Source: Planctomycetota bacterium
GTDB taxonomy: Bacteria > Planctomycetota > MHYJ01 > JACQXL01 > JAVHLO01
Length of the DNA: 8,874 nucleotides
Assembly: GCA_031082105.1 (NCBI GenBank)
Contig: JAVHLO010000030.1
Coordinates: forward strand, 1 to 8,874
Reading direction: 5' to 3'
Below are positions 1 through 6,400 of this stretch, in pieces. The notes beneath the pieces were generated by a model that had not been told where the DNA came from, did not search any database, and was given only the letters and a program-made list of their open reading frames with translations. The translations under genes and the position numbers were made by a program. Within the stretch, counting starts at the first letter, position 1. Each line of letters opens with the position of its first letter.

Positions 1-1
1 C

Positions 2-298
2 GAGGGCGTGCTCTCCCGCCTGAAAACACAAGACCAGATCGTTTTGCGGTATACATTGCCGCCCGGAATCGACCCGGGCGCGCAGGAGGTTCCGTATCCG
101 CACGACCCCAACGGGTCTGTTGACCACATTGCAGGCATCTGTGATCCTACTGGGAGGATCCTGGGTCTCATGCCGCACCCCGAACGACATGTGCATCCCT
201 CAAGCCATCCCAGATGGACCCGCGAAGGTCTGAGTGAGACGCCTGACGGTTTGCGCTTCTTCACGCGCGCGGTGCAATACGTGGAGCGCACGTTCTAG
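2..298 (+). CDS. purQ: Phosphoribosylformylglycinamidine synthase, glutaminase subunit (PurQ), C-terminal part
   Basis: Only the last 98 codons are present; the reading frame enters from the left edge and ends at TAG 296-298. The product is a class I glutamine amidotransferase that releases ammonia from glutamine for conversion of FGAR to FGAM in cytosolic purine synthesis, working with PurL. Visible signatures are YPHDPNGSVDHIAGICDP, typical of the PurQ tail, followed by LMPHPERHVHP. The His (176-178) and Glu (182-184) of the HPE motif are the second and third members of the Cys-His-Glu triad; the nucleophilic Cys lies outside the window. The tail HPRWTRE...DGLRFFTRAVQYVE resembles the longer PurQ variant I recall from planctomycete-like bacteria, and differs from the C-terminus of the large proteobacterial PurL fusion. 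A fusion to an upstream PurL domain cannot be excluded from this fragment, but stand-alone PurQ is more likely. Confidence 0.93.
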   Translation, partial: EGVLSRLKTQDQIVLRYTLPPGIDPGAQEVPYPHDPNGSVDHIAGICDPTGRILGLMPHPERHVHPSSHPRWTREGLSETPDGLRFFTRAVQYVERTF

Positions 299-314
299 AA
301 TGCCGGGCTGCCTT

Positions 315-330
315 GAGGAGAGGAGTGGAG
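315..330 (+). promoter_or_regulatory. Purine-rich ribosome binding region of the giant gene
   Basis: A run of G and A (GAGGAGAGGAGTGGAG) lies just before ATG 337. GGAG at 327-330 leaves a 6-base spacer and AGGAG at 321-325 an 11-base spacer. This supports ATG 337 over the in-frame alternatives GTG 325 and TTG 313; the nearest upstream in-frame stop is TGA 244-246. The 38-base gap after purQ shows no hairpin terminator and no convincing promoter. Confidence 0.6.
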
Positions 331-336
331 CTGACA

Positions 337-408
337 ATGGTTACCAAAGAACGACTCTTGCGCATCATCTGGTTCGTCTTCGCCCTTGCCACGCTGCTGC
401 CCGCCTGC
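337..408 (+). other. Signal peptide, possible lipoprotein type (Cys24)
   Basis: Residues 1-9 (MVTKERLLR) are a basic n-region, residues 10-21 (IIWFVFALATLL) a hydrophobic core, and PAC follows with Cys24 coded at 406-408. L-P-A-C resembles a lipobox but has Pro at -2, which the usual lipobox pattern does not allow. Signal peptidase II cleavage before Cys24 would tether the protein by lipid. Signal peptidase I cleavage a few residues later (after CAGA) would release it. Export is well supported; the mode is open. Confidence 0.75.
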
Positions 409-3400
409 GCCGGCGCGGGCGGCACGGGTTCCGGCGGGGCCGGCAGCATCGCGGAGCCGCCGAAGACGGAAGAACCGGTCGCGACGCCCGCCGAACCGAC
501 TCCGTCTGAACAGACTCCGCCCGCCGAGGAACAGCCCGGTGAAGGGCAACCCCCTGAGGAACAGCCGGCAGAAAGTCCGAGAACGTCGCGGTCGCGTGAG
601 CTCGATATCCAGGTCACGGGGCAGCCGGAAGGTACGGCCGGGATCGAACTGTGGTTCACGCTTGATGAAGGAAACACCTGGTCGCGTGATTCCATCACGA
701 AGGGGACGCCGGAGTGGATCAGGTTTTCGGCACAGCGTGACGGGACGTTCGGCTTCAAGCTGGTCCCTGTCGACAAGATGGGGCGACCTGCGTATGTCTG
801 TGTGCGCGGAACGACCCCCGATGCCACGGTGATCGTCGACAGCCAGCCGCCGGTAGTGGTGCTTGAATCGCCCAACGGCGGCAACGTCTACCGCAACCTG
901 GGCACCGACCTGATAAAGTGGACTGCCGTCGACAACAACCTCGTGCACAATTCGGTACTTATCGAGGGGAGCGGGAACGGCGGCCAGACATGGGCGATTA
1001 TCGCGCGCGACGTGCCCAACGACGGGCGGTACTTCTGGCGGATCCCGTCGGCATCGAGTCAGAACTTTCGCGTGCGCGTGAGCGCGACGGACATCGCGGG
1101 CAATACGGGCACGGACGGGTCCGACGCCGATTTTGCGATTGATGGCTTGCCGCCGGAAGGGCAGATACTCGGCCCGCCCGCATCCACGCGAAGCGAGGTG
1201 GACGTGAAGTACCGCGCGGGCGACCTTGGCGGGGCCGGGCTTGCGCGCATCGATCTGTGGGCGTCCACGGATTCGGGCGTGACGTGGGAGCGCGTCGCCG
1301 AGGACGACGATACCCTCTCGCCGGTCAAGTTCCGCGCGCTGGACGGCACGTACCTGCTGTGGCTCGTCTGTGTCGATTCGGTGGGCAACGCGTCCGATGA
1401 GCCGCCGAGCGGGGCCCGGCTCGACAACGCGAACCTCCCCGCCCTCATCGTCGATTCTCAGCCGCCCGAAGTGAAGCTGACCAGCTTCAAGGACGGCGGG
1501 ATCTATGCCGGCGACTATGACTACGACATCACGTTCGCGATTGCGGATACAAACCTGGCCGCGAACCCGGTGAAGATCGAGTATTCAACCGACGGTGGCA
1601 GCACGTGGCGTGAGATCGCGAGCGGGCTCGACCACAAGAAACCGGCGAAATGGCACATGCCGAGCGAGAACTACGAGGACTGCCGGCTCCGGGTCACGGC
1701 AAACGACCTGCTGGGCAACGTCGCGAGCGACGTCACGCAGGGCTTCGCGGTTGACGCGCTGGTCCCCGAGGCCGTCGTCATCGGGCCCGGACGGAGTTCG
1801 AGATCGGAGGTCGAGATAACCTACGAGATCAGAAACCGCGGCGTGTCGCCGATGCGGACGGTCGAGTTGTGGTACACGACGGACAACGGAACGCGATGGC
1901 ATCGATACGGCGAAGATGTGGACCGGCGCAGCCCGGTCGGGTTCAAGGCGAGCGACGGCGACTACGGGCTGGCCGTCGTATGCGCGAGCACCATCGGCGC
2001 GGAGATCGACCGAAGTCAGCGACCGCCCGCAAACGGAGACAAACCGAAACAGCATCTGATCGTCGATACCATGCCGCCGGTCGTGGAGCTCTTGTCCTTC
2101 AAGGGCGGAGAGGTATTCAGAGGGAATTCGGACCAGGTCGTGCTGTGGACGGCGCAGGACGCGCATCTCGGGCAGAACTGCGTCTCGATCGAGTACTCAC
2201 CCAACAGCGGCGCGAACTGGGCCGTGATCGTGCGCAACGTCCCCAATGAGGGCCGCCACGACTGGAAACTGCCTGTCGCCACTTCATCCACATACCGGCT
2301 GCGCGTCACAGTTTGCGACGCGTTCGGGAACATTTCCCAGTGCATCTCTACCCAGGATTTCGGGATCGATTCCGTCGAGCCGAAGGTTGTCGCCTGCGGA
2401 CCTTGCGTGTCCGGAGGAAACGATGTCGAGGTGTCGTACACGGTCATCGAGGATATCGGTCCCGCCGGGCTGGACGAGGTCGAGGTGTGGTACTCGAACC
2501 TGTCATCGGCCGAGCCGAGATGGGACCGTGTCGGCGTGTCGCGTGTGCACCCGACGACCCTCAAACTGAGGATCGACGCAGACGGCCGGTACGGGATCAA
2601 GGCCGTCGGTTCCGACAAGGCGGGAAACCGGGGCGCGTTGCCGGCGACCGACACGAAGCCTGATTTCGAGGTGCTCGTCGACACAAAGAAACCGCGCGTC
2701 GAGCTGCTGACATTCCGCGGCGGCGAGTGCTACCAGGGCGGGGCAACGCTCGAGGTCAAGTGGAAGGCGGAAGACTCGAATTTCAGCAACGACCCGATCT
2801 CGCTCGAGTTCTCTCCGGACGACGGACGGACCTGGCAGCAGATCCGAGCAAACATGCCGAATACGTCCGGCTTCCTCTGGGAACTGCCGCTCGAGTCCGG
2901 CGAAAGATATCGGATCCGCGTCGTCGCGCGCGATGCCGTTGGCAACGAATCGATCTATCCGTCTGACGCGAGTTTTTCCATAGACTCACAGCGGCCGGAC
3001 GGGAGGGTGAAAGGTCCCGCAACATCGAAAACGCAGAAGGTGTCATTGGCTTACGAAGTACAGGACTTCGGCAAGGCCGGGCTGAAGGGCGTGGAGATCT
3101 GGTATCGGCCTGAGGGCGACAAGGCATGGCGTCAGTATCCGAAGGAGTTCACGGGAAGCCGCCCGCTGATCGAATTCGAAATGCCCGACGGGAAATACGG
3201 GCTGTGGTTGTGCGGGATCGACAAGGTGAACAACGTCCAGCACCGCCCGACGGATAGCGACAGCGCGCAATCGGAATTGGTCATTGACTCGCATGTGCCG
3301 CTCGCCGAGGTCGTCGCGCCCGCCGGCGAGGAGGTACTGATGGGCGGCAGCGAGTTCAAGATCAAGTGGGTGGCCAGAGACGACAACCTCATCGCGGATT

Positions 3401-6400
3401 TCATCATTCTGCAAGTGTCGTCCAACGGCGGCAAGACCTGGGAGCCCATCGCGGCCGGCCTGCCGAATTCCGGCGAGCATGTCTGGAGGGTGAAAGAGGA
3501 AAACGGCGATGCGTTCCTGATCAAGGTCGTTGCGACCGACGTCGTGGGCAATGTCACCGAGTCGGTGTCGCGCGGGCCGTTCAAGATCGATTCGCTTCCG
3601 CCCGTCGCCGAGGTCGTGGGTCCGAGGGTTGGAAACAGCAGCCCGGTCGGCATTGCGGTGCGCGCATCCGACGCCGGTCCCGCCGGGCTCGGGGCGGTCG
3701 AGCTTCATGTCAGCACCGACGGCGGGGCTTCGTGGAATATCGCAGTCACAGAGACGGTGTCACCCCAGTTGATCTCGCTGCCGCTAGAGGACGGACTCTA
3801 CGGGCTTTCAGCGGTGGCTGTCGACAAGGCCGGCAACCGGAGCCGCATGCCGACGATCCCCCAGTGCGAGCTGCTTGTCGACACCAAGAAGCCGACGATT
3901 TTCCTGCGCGGCATACCGCTCGAGCCGGGAACGGCCCTGTTCAAGGGCGGCGATCCCGTGACGATCTGTTGGGAAGCCGCGGATGACAATCTCGCGCCGC
4001 GGTGCGTGGGACTGCGCATCCGCGACAAGAAATCCGACAAGTGGACGGCGCTCGTCGAAGGCGAGGCGCCGGTGAATACGTACACGTGGACGACGCCGAA
4101 GACCTCCGGTGAGTTCGTCCTTGAGGTCTCCGCGGCCGACCGGGTCGGCAACTCCGGCGCGGTCGAAGTCATGCTGGAGATCGATGCGGATCCACCGGTG
4201 GTGACGCTCGGCAGTTTCCGCGACGGCGGTGAGTTTGCCGGCACCAGATCGCACGACATCCTGTGGGAGGCCTCGGACGCGCATTTCGGCGAACTGCCGA
4301 TCTCGATCTGGTTCTCTCAGGACGGCGGCGCCAATTGGGCGCCGGTCGCCAAAGAGGTGAAGAACAGCGGCAAGTACCACTGGACCGCGCCCACATTGAA
4401 CGCCTACGGCTCGTGCCTGGTGAAAGTCCAGGCGCGCGATAGCGTCGGTAACTTTGCTGAGTCCGTCTCCGACAAGAAGTTCACATTGGTTTCCTCCGCG
4501 CCCGCGCCGAGGGTGCGCGTCCCGCGAATCACCAAGGAGACCAAGTTCGCTGCGGATATCGAACTCCCGGCGGGCAGTGTCGCGCTGGACACGCTCGAGA
4601 TATGGGTCACCTCGGACAATGGCGTCAGGTGGCAGTTGTACAAGAAGTCCGAAAAGCCCGTCCCTGCCTCCGTGGAACTCTCGCTTCCCGACGGCAGGCA
4701 CGGGATCTGGCTGGTCTGCACGGACGTGCTCGGCAACAGGGGAGCGGAGCCCGCGGCTCGCATCGAGCCGGAGGTCACCGTCATCGTCGATACGCATCCG
4801 CCCGAGTTGTTGACGTTCGGACCCAAGCGGGGCGATGTCGTCCGCGGTGAGGCGATCATCGACCTGGGATGGGAAGCGCGTGACCCGAACCTGCCTCAGT
4901 CGCCCGTCAATATCCGCCAGTCCGAGGACGGACGCGTGTCGTGGTCCACACCGGGGATCAACCTTGGTGTGGCGGGGCGGCACAGGCTGAATATGCCCGC
5001 AAAGACCGGGCCTGTGGTCATCGAGGTCACGGCCGCCGACGAAGCGGGGAACGTCGCGAGCGTCGAGACCGAGATACTCGTGGACGCCACGCAGCCCGAG
5101 GTCTCCGTATCGAACCTCGACCGCGTATTGTTCGCCGGAGGCGAGAAGGCCGAGATCCGTTGGACCGCCCTGGACGACCATTTCGGCGAGGCCCCTATTT
5201 CAATCATGATCTGTCGCGGCGGCACGGGCCGGTGGGACTACATTGAGCGTGAATGCCGGAACACCGGCGCGTTCACCTTCGCAATACCGCCCGAGAACAG
5301 CAGCGACTGCGCCATCAAGGTGATCGCGCGCGACAAGGTCGGCAACCAGAACGACGCCGTCACAGAGAAGACCTTCTCAATCGATTCTTCCGCGCCGGTC
5401 GTCCATATCACGACCACCGGCCTCTTCGGGAAACGCGAGGTCGCGATTTCGTTTGAAGCGAGGGATATCGGCGACGCCGGCCTCGATAGGGTGGAAATAT
5501 CCGTAAGCAAGGACGGCAACAAGTGGGAGCAGGCAGCGGTCGCGACCGGGTCCGAGAGGTCGGTCGTCGTCACGCTGCCGGAGGGCGTTTCGCTGCTGCA
5601 TGCTGTGGGCCACGACAAGGTGGGCAATTCCAGCCCGCCGCCTGGCGCGCTCTCCGCCACGAGCATCCGCGTCGATACGACGCCGCCGGAGATTTCCGTG
5701 AGCGGTATTGAGGAAGGGGCGCTTGTGCCCGGGAACTTCCCGGTCCAGTTCTCGTGGAATGCAGGAAGCGTCGATGCGCTGCCCGCACCGGTCAGGGTGT
5801 CGGCGAAGATCGGCCCGACGGGGAGCTGGGAAGTTATCGCCTCCGAACGGCCCGCAATCGACTCGCTTAAATGGTTGACGCCCGGCGCCGACGTGGATTG
5901 CCGGCTGCGCGCCGAAGTGGTCGATGCGGTCGGCAACACTTTCAGCCGGGAGGTCGGATTCTTCGTGGACGCCACGCCCCCGACGCTGGAACTGCTGGGG
6001 CCGGACATCCTTTCCGCAGCAGTCGGTTCGACCGTCACCATCGCGTGGCGCTACGAAGATGCGCACCCTGCGTCGAAGCCCATCTCTCTTTACTTCTCGG
6101 CCTACGCCGGTGAGACGTATGAGGCCATTGCGCTCGATATCAAGAATGACGGGACCTTCTCGTACAAACTGCCCAACGAGCCGGCCGGCGAGTGTTTCTT
6201 CAAAGTCGTCGCTGTAGACGCCGTCGGCAACCGGTCCGAGGCGGTGAGTCGCAAGCCGTTCGGGCTTGTGGCGGGACTGCTGACCCCTGAGCCGCGCATC
6301 GCCCAGCTGATCAGCAGGAGACCGTTCCTCGTTGAGTACACGTGCCACGAAGTGAAGGACTATCCGGTCGACGTGGTCGAGTTGTACGTCACCCCGGACG

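Noticed and set aside
299..336. Transcription terminator or promoter in the gap after purQ
   Set aside because: I found no inverted repeat with a T run and no convincing -35/-10 pair in 38 bases.
261..948. Several overlapping frames around the linker (antisense 207 and 217 codons, and a sense Arg/Pro-rich 148 codons at 386-832)
   Set aside because: Their biased composition mirrors the Pro/Glu-rich linker read in other frames. The frame from 337 has the ribosome binding site, signal peptide and continuing modules.
3808..5181. Antisense open frame of 457 codons
   Set aside because: It lies wholly inside the giant gene. Its product has Arg, Gly and Asp-rich composition without family motifs, and its repeated phrases mirror the sense-strand repeats. 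Long antisense frames are expected in GC-rich coding DNA.
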